Positions 24,997 through 32,184 of a DNA stretch of 64,000 nt are shown piece by piece. This DNA is from Amycolatopsis nalaikhensis (GTDB lineage: Bacteria; Actinomycetota; Actinomycetes; Mycobacteriales; Pseudonocardiaceae): the NCBI RefSeq assembly GCF_030264295.1, contig NZ_CP127173.1:6331501-6395500 (forward strand), written 5' to 3'. Position 1 is the first letter of the stretch. Every line of letters begins with the position of its first letter. The notes under the pieces are model-generated. The model worked only from the letters and a program-made list of their open reading frames with translations. It searched no databases and was not told the DNA's origin. A program made the translations under genes and the position numbers.

Positions 24997-25534
24997 ACCC
25001 CCGGGCGACGAGCAGGCCGCCGCCCTCATCGCCGCCCTGACCGCGCGCGGCGAGACCGTCGCCGCCGCCGAGTCGCTCACCGCCGGGCTCGTCTGCGCCA
25101 CCCTCGCCCGCGTCCCCGGGGCCAGCGCCGTCCTGCGCGGCGGCCTCGTGGTGTACGCCACCGAGCTGAAGACCGTCCTCGCCGGGGTCGACCCCGCCCT
25201 CCTGGCCGAGCACGGCGCCGTCCACCCCGAGGTCGCCGCCCAGCTCGCCGAGGGTGCCCGCGACCGGTGCGGTGCCACCTGGGGCCTCGGCCTGACCGGC
25301 GTGGCCGGGCCGTCGGCGCAGGACGGCGTCGAGCCGGGCACCGTGCACGTCGGGCTCGCCGGGCCGGGAACACGCACACCGCGTCTTTCGGGGGCTCGGG
25401 TGGCGGAGCCCCCGACCCGAGGCGAAGCTTCGTTTGTCACCGTCCGTACGCTGGCCTTGAGCGGCGATCGCGACTTGATCAGGACCGAGTCGGTCCGCGC
25501 CGCGTTTGCCCTGCTCGGGGAACATCTGACGTGA
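24953..25534 (+). CDS. cinA: CinA-family protein (nicotinamide-nucleotide amidase, PncC)
   Basis: 193 residues from the first ATG, or 183 from the ATG at 24983. It is the stand-alone C-terminal CinA domain: GETVAAAESLTAGLVCATLA with the catalytic serine region, ASAVLRGGLVVYATELKTVL and GLTGVAGPSAQDGVEPGTV. The enzyme deamidates nicotinamide mononucleotide to recycle pyridine nucleotides. Two oddities: both candidate start codons lie in the GAATGAGTCATTC repeat, and residues about 145-162 (SGARVAEPPTRGEASFVT) are encoded by the 55-bp palindromic repeat also present in dapA. No good ribosome-binding site is visible for either start. Confidence 0.88.
   Translation: MTHSGPPASAMSHSRPPGDEQAAALIAALTARGETVAAAESLTAGLVCATLARVPGASAVLRGGLVVYATELKTVLAGVDPALLAEHGAVHPEVAAQLAEGARDRCGATWGLGLTGVAGPSAQDGVEPGTVHVGLAGPGTRTPRLSGARVAEPPTRGEASFVTVRTLALSGDRDLIRTESVRAAFALLGEHLT
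25386..25440 (+). repeat. Palindrome-containing 55-bp repeat, copy 2, in frame inside cinA
   Basis: 48 of 55 positions match 6664-6718, same reading phase. This copy has the stronger stem: GGGGGCTC (25390-25397) pairs with GAGCCCCC eight bases on. It interrupts the CinA domain between GTVHVGLAGPG and VRTLALSGDR, a surface-loop position where length may vary. Confidence 0.75.
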
Positions 25535-25541
25535 AACGGGC

Positions 25542-25558
25542 GTTCGCCCTTGGCGTAC
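25542..25558. promoter_or_regulatory. Candidate ClgR binding site
   Basis: GTTCGCCCTTGGCGTAC has the CGC-N5-GCG dyad reported for actinobacterial ClgR operators (GTTCGC half-site present). It lies 76 bp before the clgR ATG, where positive autoregulation is expected. The match rests on my memory of the consensus. Confidence 0.45.
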
Positions 25559-25633
25559 GGACTCACCAACTCCTGCGCCCGGGGCGCCGCTCTGGGTAAC
25601 GTAGGGGGTACTTGTTCGGAAGGGAGGCGCGTG

Positions 25634-26092
25634 ATGACCGTGCTGTTGCGTGAGGCGATCGGTGATCGGCTCCGTCATGCCCGCACCAACCAGCGTCGTA
25701 CGCTGCGCGACATCTCCCGCGCCGCCAGGGTCAGCCTCGGCTACCTCTCGGAGGTGGAGCGGGGCCAGAAGGAGGCGTCGAGCGAGCTGCTCGCGTCCAT
25801 CTGCCAGGCCCTGGACCTTCCGCTCGGCGAACTGCTGCACAACGTGGCGGCGGACGTTTCGGCCCTCGACAACGTCGAGGTCGCACCGGTCGACGAGCGG
25901 ATCGTGGAAGGCACGCCCCGGGAGAAGCGGGGCGCGGAGGCCTCGGCGGCCGGCATCGAAGGCGGTCGCCTGATGTCCGAGCTGATCGGCAACGACCTCG
26001 CCGACCTGCGGGTTTCCCCGGCGCCGAGGATGAACACGACATTGCGGACGACCATCGGCCAGCCCAAGCTGGCCTCGACGATCGCCGCGTAG
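25634..26092 (+). CDS. clgR: XRE-family transcriptional regulator ClgR
   Basis: 152 residues. N-terminal helix-turn-helix (REAIGDRLRHARTNQRRTLR, then VSLGYLSEVERGQKEASSE, with LGYLSEVERG the recognition-helix signature of ClgR). It activates clp protease genes and, in mycobacteria, its own pspA operon under envelope stress. The protein ends in Ala-Ala, the kind of C-terminus through which ClgR is itself degraded by ClpXP/ClpCP in Streptomyces. The ATG 25634 follows GAAGGGAGG; GTG 25631 directly before it is also in frame. A perfect hairpin follows at 26112-26140. Confidence 0.93.
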   Translation: MTVLLREAIGDRLRHARTNQRRTLRDISRAARVSLGYLSEVERGQKEASSELLASICQALDLPLGELLHNVAADVSALDNVEVAPVDERIVEGTPREKRGAEASAAGIEGGRLMSELIGNDLADLRVSPAPRMNTTLRTTIGQPKLASTIAA

Positions 26093-26111
26093 ACCCAGCG
26101 CACACGACTGC

Positions 26112-26140
26112 ACGGCCCCGGGCAACCTGCCCGGGGCCGT
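26112..26140 (+). terminator. Hairpin terminator between clgR and pspA
   Basis: Perfect 13-bp stem ACGGCCCCGGGCA with a 3-nt loop, 20 bp after the clgR stop. It suggests that pspA is at least partly expressed from its own promoter in the 185-bp gap that follows. Confidence 0.75.
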
Positions 26141-26325
26141 CGGCGTTGTCTACGGGTAGTGATCGGGGTGATCCCTGAATTCGGCCGGGTCGCCTGGAAC
26201 GGATGTGGCCGACCTGACACGATGGAACCCGACGCCGGGGTCGGTGCGTTGCATGAGCAGGGGAGCGACGCCCCACCCCGAGGACTACTCAAGGCCCGTG
26301 GGACGCAAGAAGGCAGGCGGAGGAG

Positions 26326-27168
26326 ATGGCCAACCCGTTCGTGAAGTTCTGGAAGTACATGATGGCGGCGTTCTCGTCGAAGATCGACGAGCACGCCGAC
26401 CCGAAGGTACAGATCCAGCAGGCCATCGAGGAGGCGCAGCGCAACCACCAGGCGCTGACGCAGCAGGCCGCCTCCGTGATCGGCAACCAGCGGCAGCTGG
26501 AGATGAAGCTCAACCGGCAGCTCGGCGACGTCGAGAAGCTGCAGGCCTCGACCCGGCAGGCGCTCGTCCTCGCGGACGAAGCGCGCTCGAAGGGTGACGA
26601 GCAGAAGGCCGTCGAGTTCGAGAACGCCGCGGAGAGCTTCGCGACGCAGCTCGTCACGGCCGAGCAGAACATCGAGGACCTGAAGACGCTGCACGACCAG
26701 TCGCTGCAGGCCGCGGCGCAGGCGAAGCAGGCCGTCGAGCGCAACTCGCAGATGCTGCAGCAGAAGCTGGCCGAGCGCACGAAGCTGCTCTCGCAGCTGG
26801 AGCAGGCGAAGATGCAGGAGCAGGTCTCCGCTTCGCTGAACCAGATGAGCCAGCTGGCCGCGCCGGGCAACACGCCGTCGCTGGAAGAGGTCCGCGACAA
26901 GATCGAGAAGCGCTACACCACGGCGCTGGGGCAGGCGGAGCTCGCCCAGAACTCGGTCCAGGGGCGCATGATGGAGGTCCAGGCGTCCACCACGCAGCTG
27001 GCCGGCCACTCGCGGCTCGAGCAGATCCGCGCGTCCATGCGCGGCGACTCGGTCGCCCAGGTGACCGACGGCGGCAAGGCGGCCCAGCAGCCGGCGAGCA
27101 GCTCGGCCGACATCCAGCGCGAGATCCAGGCGCGCGTGCAGGCCGAGCAGGGCAAGAACCCGGCCTGA
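26326..27168 (+). CDS. pspA: PspA/IM30-family phage-shock protein
   Basis: 280 residues, almost wholly helical with long coiled coils. The N-terminus MANPFVKFWKYMMAAFSSKI and DPKVQIQQAIEEAQRNHQ are typical of PspA and of the mycobacterial 35-kDa antigen (Rv2744c). It binds damaged or stressed inner membrane as an oligomer. ATG 26326 follows GGCGGAGG. It is downstream of clgR and 31 bp before pspM, the standard actinobacterial Psp order. Confidence 0.93.
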   Translation: MANPFVKFWKYMMAAFSSKIDEHADPKVQIQQAIEEAQRNHQALTQQAASVIGNQRQLEMKLNRQLGDVEKLQASTRQALVLADEARSKGDEQKAVEFENAAESFATQLVTAEQNIEDLKTLHDQSLQAAAQAKQAVERNSQMLQQKLAERTKLLSQLEQAKMQEQVSASLNQMSQLAAPGNTPSLEEVRDKIEKRYTTALGQAELAQNSVQGRMMEVQASTTQLAGHSRLEQIRASMRGDSVAQVTDGGKAAQQPASSSADIQREIQARVQAEQGKNPA

Positions 27169-27199
27169 CGCGGGCAACCCGGGCGAAGAGGGGGCGAGC

Positions 27200-28186
27200 A
27201 TGGGGCAGCAGGGCAGGCGCCGCGACTTCAGCGAGTTCAGTGCGAAGCTGGAGAAGCACATCGAGAAGCTGCCCGACTACGCCGTGCGCGCCCAGGAGAA
27301 GCTCCAGAAGGTGCAGAAGTACTTCCCGCCGGCCGACCAGGCCGGCGGGAAGCCCGCACCGCCCCGCCCGAACCCGTTGCAACGCCCGCCGGTGCGGCGT
27401 CCCGACGTGACGGCCACGTTGTCGTCGATGGCCAGTCAGGTCCCGGCGTTCGCCGAGGCGCGGGCCAAGTGGGACCGCTGGAACCACCCGGCGGCGAAGC
27501 TGGAGCGGCGCAAGCGCCGGACGTCGCGCGCGCTGACGCTGTGGATCCTGCTGACGATCCTGTGCGGCGTGCTCACGGTGGCCGCCGGGCTCGGCTGGAT
27601 GAGCGCCACCGGCGCACCGATGATGCCGCAGGCGATCATGGCGTTCGCCGGGGCCGTCGTGTTCGGCACGTTCAGCGTCCGGACCGGGCTGAAGCTGCAC
27701 GAGCTCAAGCGCACCCCGATCCCGGCCGCACCGGCGGGTCCGCCGCCGCTGCCGCCCGCCGGATCGGCGGCCCGCGCGCCGATGGAACGGCTCGCGGAGT
27801 GCGAAGCATCGCTGACGGAGTTGCTGCGCCAGCTTTCGGTGCCGTCTTCGGTGGGCACGACGCCGGTTTCGGAGGTCTCGGTGGCGGACGCCCGCCAGAC
27901 GGCGGACGAAGCGGCCGCGGCGTTGCGCGGCTTGGCGGCCCGCATCCAGGCGATCGAGCGCGGCCGCAATTCAGCCCCGGCCCGCGAGCAGGCAGCCCTG
28001 GACGCGGCGGTGGGCAAGCTGCGCGAGCAGCTCGAAGACGGCCTCGAGGGATATCGAGGCCTGGTGGCGGCGGCGGGCCACACGGTGGCCGCGGCGGGCG
28101 ACGGCTTGGTGACGTCCAAGCAGGCGCTGACGGATGCCACGGACCGCCTCGCCGGGCTGGCGATGGCGTTGCGCGAGCTTTCCTGA
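27200..28186 (+). CDS. pspM: PspM-like membrane partner of PspA
   Basis: 328 residues. Soluble N-terminal region of about 110 residues, two adjacent transmembrane helices (TLWILLTILCGVLTVAAGLG and PQAIMAFAGAVVFGTFSV), then a Pro-rich linker and a helical C-terminal domain. Position directly after pspA and the two-helix layout match Rv2743c (PspM), which tethers PspA to the membrane in mycobacteria. ATG 27200 has GGGGGCGAG upstream. The fourth mycobacterial gene (PspN) is not present after it. Confidence 0.8.
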   Translation: MGQQGRRRDFSEFSAKLEKHIEKLPDYAVRAQEKLQKVQKYFPPADQAGGKPAPPRPNPLQRPPVRRPDVTATLSSMASQVPAFAEARAKWDRWNHPAAKLERRKRRTSRALTLWILLTILCGVLTVAAGLGWMSATGAPMMPQAIMAFAGAVVFGTFSVRTGLKLHELKRTPIPAAPAGPPPLPPAGSAARAPMERLAECEASLTELLRQLSVPSSVGTTPVSEVSVADARQTADEAAAALRGLAARIQAIERGRNSAPAREQAALDAAVGKLREQLEDGLEGYRGLVAAAGHTVAAAGDGLVTSKQALTDATDRLAGLAMALRELS

Positions 28187-28633
28187 CCCGCGCGGCCGCG
28201 GTGGTGTCGCGCGAGGTCGGTTGACGGGGCTCGCCCCGCGCGGTGTGGGCCGTGCGGCTAAGTCGGCGATGGCCCGCGCGATCTTTCTCGACCCCGCGGC
28301 CGCCGGAACTCGCGATTTCGCCGCCCATCACCCGAATCCGCGTGACTACCCCGCCACCGGTCCGTCCAAACTCGGCCGTTCGAGTGCCGCGAACCGAGCT
28401 CACCACCGCTTCGTCACGCGGCGTGCGTGATCGTGCGTTTCACCCCGGCGACGCCCCCTGTTCACCTCCCGGTGCCGAAACACGCGCGTAATCGGAAACT
28501 GATGGCGACGGAAACGTCCGCCACCTAACGTTTTTGGCATGCATGCAGTGGTATCGCCCGCCGTGCACTGAAGGGTTCGCCGGCGCCGACCGTACACAGT
28601 GGACTTTCTCGACCGCCGAGGAAAGGACGCCCC
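28187..28633. other. 447-bp intergenic region without a supported gene
   Basis: Open frames across this stretch have coding-unlike codon use. Toward the amidase-like gene the base composition drops (ACCTAACGTTTTTGGCATGC at about 28525-28544), which suits a promoter. A small imperfect hairpin (GGCGACG-GAAA-CGTCCGCC) lies at about 28504-28522. Nothing else recognised. Confidence 0.5.
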
Positions 28634-30040
28634 GTGAACACGCTCCCGCCGGACCCGGACCCCGTTCCGGCCACCCAGCCCACCGCCTCCGGGCGCGTCA
28701 TCTCGGCCTTCGAGCGCATCACCGAGGCCGCCCGTCCCGAACTCTGGACCACCCTGCGCGCCGTCGAAGACGTCCTCGTCGACGCGAAAGCCGTCGACGA
28801 GCGCGTCAAAGCCGGGGAGAACCTGCCGCTGGCCGGCACGGTCGTCGCCGTGCGGGACGTCCTCGACGTCGCCGGCCAGCCCTCCGGCCGCGGCGTCCCC
28901 GAAACCTCCGCCACCGTCGTCGCCCGGCTGACCTCGGCCGGCGCCGTCGTGCTCGGCAAGACCGGCGCCGCCGCCATCTCCGCCGCCTGGGACCGCACCA
29001 AAGTCGGTGGTGACGGCGCCGCGGTCGCCGTCGCGCTCGGTGTCGTCGACCTGGCCCTCAGCACCGGCGGTGCCGTCCCCGCGGCCCTGAACGCCGTCGC
29101 CGCGGTGCGGCCGACGCGCGGCCTCCTGCCGACGACCGACGTTTCCGTGTACTCGAACGGCCTCGTCCCCGCGCAGCGCGCTCTCCGCGTGATGACCGGC
29201 GGCGACCGGACCTGGCCCGCCGACGTCCGCCTCGGCGCGGGCGAGCACCCGCGGATCGCCTACCCGGCCGACCCGGAACTCGGCGAAGCCGCCGCCCTCG
29301 CGTTCCGCGGTGTCGTCGCCCGGCTGACGGCCGCGGGGGCCATCCTCACCCCGGTTTCCGTCCCGGAAGACGGCTTCGATGGCTTCGACGCACTCCTCCT
29401 GCCCACCGTGCCCGACCACCCGGACATCGCCGACGCCCTCGCCGACCCCGCCGGCGTGGGCCACCGCCTGGCCGCCGGCACGGCGTTGGCGAACCTGCTC
29501 GACGTCGCCGCGGTCACCGTCCCGGTGCTACCGGGCGACCGCCGCCCCTTCGGTGTCACCTTCGTGACGCGGGCGTTCGAGGACCAGATCGCCCTCGACC
29601 TCGCGGCCGTCTGCACGGACGAGCCGATCACGCCCTACCCGGAACCGGGCGAAGACGTCGTCGTGTTCGGCGCGCACCTGCGCGGCCAGCCGCTCAACGC
29701 GCGCCTCACCGAGCTCGGTGCCCGCTTCGGCGGACCGGTCCGGACCACCGAGCGGTACCGGATGGTGCTGCTGGACACCGAACCGCCGCAGCCGGGCGTC
29801 CTGGACGGCGGTACCGTCCTCGACGGCGAACGCTGGCGCCTGTCGCCGGCGGCGTTCGAGCGGTTCGCCGAGACGCTCGGGACGCCGTTCGTCCTCGACC
29901 GCGTCGAGCTGGACGACGGCACCACCGCGACGGCCGTGCGCTGCGACCCGGCGGCCGCGGGCCCCGGTCTGGACCGCTACGAATCCTGGCGCGGCTACGT
30001 GCGCTTCACCTCTACCGCCGGGCTGCGAGGCCCCGGCTGA
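28634..30040 (+). CDS. AtzF-like allophanate hydrolase homologue lacking the amidase catalytic triad
   Basis: 468 residues. The N-terminal two thirds align by eye with amidase-signature enzymes (LAGTVVAVRDVLDVAG, AVAVALGVVDLALST, AAVRPTRGLLPTTDV) and the last 150 residues with the AtzF C-terminal domain (VVVFGAHLRGQPLNARLTEL, YRMVLLDTEPPQPGVLDGG). But the catalytic lysine of VAVKD is Arg, and the Ser-cisSer loop GGSSSGSA reads VGGDGAA. It therefore should not hydrolyse amides by the usual mechanism. GTG 28634 follows GAGGAAAGG. Its 3' end overlaps convergent pyrD by 29 bp. Confidence 0.75.
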   Translation: MNTLPPDPDPVPATQPTASGRVISAFERITEAARPELWTTLRAVEDVLVDAKAVDERVKAGENLPLAGTVVAVRDVLDVAGQPSGRGVPETSATVVARLTSAGAVVLGKTGAAAISAAWDRTKVGGDGAAVAVALGVVDLALSTGGAVPAALNAVAAVRPTRGLLPTTDVSVYSNGLVPAQRALRVMTGGDRTWPADVRLGAGEHPRIAYPADPELGEAAALAFRGVVARLTAAGAILTPVSVPEDGFDGFDALLLPTVPDHPDIADALADPAGVGHRLAAGTALANLLDVAAVTVPVLPGDRRPFGVTFVTRAFEDQIALDLAAVCTDEPITPYPEPGEDVVVFGAHLRGQPLNARLTELGARFGGPVRTTERYRMVLLDTEPPQPGVLDGGTVLDGERWRLSPAAFERFAETLGTPFVLDRVELDDGTTATAVRCDPAAAGPGLDRYESWRGYVRFTSTAGLRGPG

Positions 30041-31048
30041 CCCGCCGCACCAGGCCCGGCCCGTGCAGCGCGAACCCGGTGTAGAGCTGCACGAGCGACG
30101 CGCCCGCGTCGACCAGCCGGAGCGCGTCGTCCGGGCCCATGATCCCACCGACGCCGATGATCGGCATGCTCCCGCCGGTGTGGTCGTGCACGAACCGCAC
30201 GACCTCCGCCGCGCGGGTGGTCAGCGGCCTGCCGGACAGTCCTCCCCCTGTCCGGCCAGGCCGCTCTCCGCGGGCACGATGCCCTCGCGCGACAGCGTCG
30301 TGTTCGTGGCGATGATCCCGGCGACGCCGTGCTCCAGCGCGACCTCCAGGAGCTCGGCGAGCGCGTCGTCGGTCAGGTCGGGCGCCACCTTCACCAGCAC
30401 CGGCGTCGGCGCGCCGTCCCCGGCCAGCTCCAGCGACGTCGAACGCAGCTCGCCGAGCAGCTCGGCCAGCGCGGCGCGGTCCTGCAGCTGCCGCAGCCCC
30501 GGCGTGTTCGGCGAACTGACGTTGATCGCGAAGTAGTCGGCGTACGGGTGCAGTGCGCGCAGCGAGAACCGGTAGTCCTCGACGGCCTCTTCGAGCGGCG
30601 TCACTTTCGACTTGCCGATGCTGATGCCCAGCGGGACGCCGGGTTTGCCGTCGCGGGCGAGCTTGGCCGCGAGCGCTTCGGCGCCGTCGTTGTTGAAGCC
30701 CATGCGGTTGATCACCGCGTCGCTGGCGGGGAGGCTGAACAGCCGCGGCTTCGGGTTGCCCGGCTGCGCCAGCCGCGTCACCGTGCCGACCTCGACGAAC
30801 CCGAAGCCCAGCGCGGCCCACGCGGGCAGCGCGCGGCCGTTCTTGTCCATCCCGGCGGCCAGGCCGACGCGGTTGGGGAACCGCAGGCCCAGCACGGTCA
30901 CCGGGTCGTCGACCCGCAGCGCGCCGCCGAGCGCGGGCGCGAGCTTGCTCAGCCGGGCCAGGACGGCGATCGTGCGCTCGTGCACCAGTTCGGGGTCGTG
31001 GTAGGACAGCCGGTACAGCGTCGGGCGGACGATCTTGTCGAAGAGCAC
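30012..31048 (-). CDS. pyrD: Quinone-dependent dihydroorotate dehydrogenase PyrD (frameshifted in this sequence)
   Basis: Class 2 DHODH of pyrimidine synthesis: LRFPNRVGLAAGMDKNGRAL, FVEVGTVTRLAQPGNPKPRL, NRMGFNNDGAEAL, FAINVSSPNTPGLRQLQ (catalytic Ser region) and IGVGGIMGPDDALRLVDAGA. The frame breaks near 30244-30248 inside a C5/G5 run that also forms the loop of an 8-bp hairpin (30232-30255); restoring one base gives 345 residues. Start GTG 31048. This is a homopolymer-type break, not a GAGCTC break. pyrD is needed for prototrophy, so an error in the sequence is likely. Confidence 0.92.
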
Positions 31049-31089
31049 GTCCCCATGCTGCCAAACCGCCCGGAACGCGCTACCGGAGC

Positions 31090-31111
31090 GTCACTTTCAC
31101 GTGAAAGTGAC
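31090..31111. terminator. Perfect 22-bp palindrome between pyrD and the GNAT gene
   Basis: GTCACTTTCAC followed directly by its reverse complement. On the minus strand it lies 3 bp after the GNAT stop and upstream of pyrD, so it may terminate the GNAT transcript or act as an operator for pyrD. Confidence 0.5.
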
Positions 31112-31113
31112 CA

Positions 31114-31674
31114 CTACGCGCGGTCCTTCCACTCGTCTTCGAGCATCGCGTAGATGAGCTCGTCGGTCCACTCGCCCTTGACGATCTCGTTCTCCTTCAG
31201 GTGCGCTTCCCGGCGCATCCCGAGGCGTTCCATCAGCGCGGCGGACGCGGTGTTGCGGCCGTCGCAGCGGCCGATGATGCGGTGCAGCCCCAGGTCTTCG
31301 AAGCCCAGCCGCAGCAGCTCCGTCGTCGCCTCCGCGGCCAGGCCCTTGCCGTGGTGGTCCGGGTGGAAGACGAACCCGATCTCGCCTTGGCGATGCTCGC
31401 TGCTGAGCCACTCCAGGTTCAGGTCGCCGATCAGCTGCCCGGTCGCGGCCAGCTCGACCGCCACGGCCAGGAACTGCCCTTCCTTCGTCAACGTCGAGCT
31501 GTGCACCCGTTTCGCCAGCGCGGCGGCCGACTCGGCGCGGCTTCGCGGGCCCCAGTAGAGGTAGCGGGCGACGTCGGCACGGGACTGGAAGGAGTTCAGC
31601 GCGTCGAGGTCGTCGGGCGTGAACGGGCGCAGGAGCAGCCGAGCCGTGGTGATCGGGTAGTCGGGCCTGAGCAT
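31114..31674 (-). CDS. RimJ/RimL-type GNAT N-acetyltransferase
   Basis: 186 residues. Begins with TTARLLLRPFTPDDLDAL, a common opening of the Acetyltransf_3 family, with YLYWGPRSRAE, GEIGFVFHPDHHGKGLAAEA (acetyl-CoA loop GKGLA) and HRIIGRCDGRNTASAALMER. Such enzymes acetylate protein N-termini, antibiotics or small amines; the substrate is not predictable. ATG 31674 lies 6 nt after TAGCCT on the minus strand and is probably leaderless. The structured region 31750-32048 lies upstream. Confidence 0.88.
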   Translation of the reverse strand: MLRPDYPITTARLLLRPFTPDDLDALNSFQSRADVARYLYWGPRSRAESAAALAKRVHSSTLTKEGQFLAVAVELAATGQLIGDLNLEWLSSEHRQGEIGFVFHPDHHGKGLAAEATTELLRLGFEDLGLHRIIGRCDGRNTASAALMERLGMRREAHLKENEIVKGEWTDELIYAMLEDEWKDRA

Positions 31675-31680
31675 GCTGCC

Positions 31681-31686
31681 AGGCTA
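31681..31686 (-). promoter_or_regulatory. Putative -10 element (TAGCCT) for leaderless GNAT mRNA
   Basis: TAGCCT on the minus strand ends 6 nt before the ATG at 31674. It implies that the GNAT gene does not depend on read-through from the upstream structured element. Confidence 0.45.
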
Positions 31687-31749
31687 GCTTTTCTCAGCCG
31701 TCCGGGACACGGAACGGGGGAACGCGATCGCCGAACCCGTGCGTCGGAT

Positions 31750-32048
31750 CGCCGGACGGTCGTCCGGCGACGGCGGGCGGCGTGACCTGCGCGAACGCGC
31801 GGAAATAAGGGAGCCCCCGGGGTGGCTCTCGGGCGCCGTCAAACGCCTGAGCCCGAGCCGGACTGGTGCTCGGGAACCCCGGAGGCACGGTGACTGCCTG
31901 GTATTCGCTATCAGGCACCACGTGAAGCAGGCGATGAGCCGAAGGTGGCTCGGTTGTATCGCTGCTCAAAGTCCTCCACGTGCCATCCGCTAGCGGACAG
32001 CCACCTCACGAGTCCTGTTGGAATACAACTTAGGACCACCTCCTTTCT
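31750..32048 (-). ncRNA. Candidate structured leader/small RNA with 16S-tail-like Shine-Dalgarno and a 12-codon ORF
   Basis: On the minus strand AGAAAGGAGGTGGTCC (32048-32033) matches the complement of the 16S rRNA 3' tail at 15 of 16 positions. A TTG at 32028 opens a 12-codon frame (LYSNRTREVAVR) ending at TAG 31992-31990, inside the palindrome TCCGCTAGCGGA. Then come stems GAGCC/GGCTC (31936-31951), TGCCTG/CAGGCA (31896-31918), CCCGAGC/GCTCGGG (31852-31874) and a 9-bp hairpin at 31750-31769. Base composition is lower in GC and GC3 in all frames is below that of the genes around. No long protein is convincing. Function unknown; strand is inferred from the Shine-Dalgarno. Confidence 0.4.
31990..32028 (-). 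CDS. Possible 12-residue leader peptide
   Basis: TTG start 4 nt after the end of a 16-nt Shine-Dalgarno match and about 10 nt from its GGAGG core. The peptide is basic with TREVAVR at its end, and the stop codon sits in a 12-bp palindrome. This looks like a regulatory upstream ORF more than a structural gene. It could be chance; conservation would decide. Confidence 0.35.
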   Translation of the reverse strand: MYSNRTREVAVR

Positions 32049-32184
32049 CGTGTACCGCCACGCTATGTGAAGTTCCCGGTGTCGTGCAACGTCATTTGTG
32101 TGATCTCGCCCCGCGGGCGGATCCGGCGTGCCGCAAGCTGTCCGGCGGTCCGGCCCGGGTGTTCGCGCAGCGCGAACGCCCCGC

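Noticed and set aside
28187..28430. Short plus-strand gene after pspM equivalent to the fourth mycobacterial Psp gene
   Set aside because: The open frame (end about 28430) has no similarity to a membrane or partner protein and poor codon bias.
31694..31969. Possible 91-codon minus-strand protein upstream of the GNAT gene
   Set aside because: Third-position GC is clearly lower than in real genes here, start is a TTG without spacing, and it spans several strong stems; a structured RNA is the better reading.
32033..32048. Fragment of a 16S rRNA gene (plus strand reads like the 16S 3' tail)
   Set aside because: Similarity stops at 16 bases; flanks do not resemble 16S or the spacer, so it is more likely a ribosome-binding site on the minus strand.
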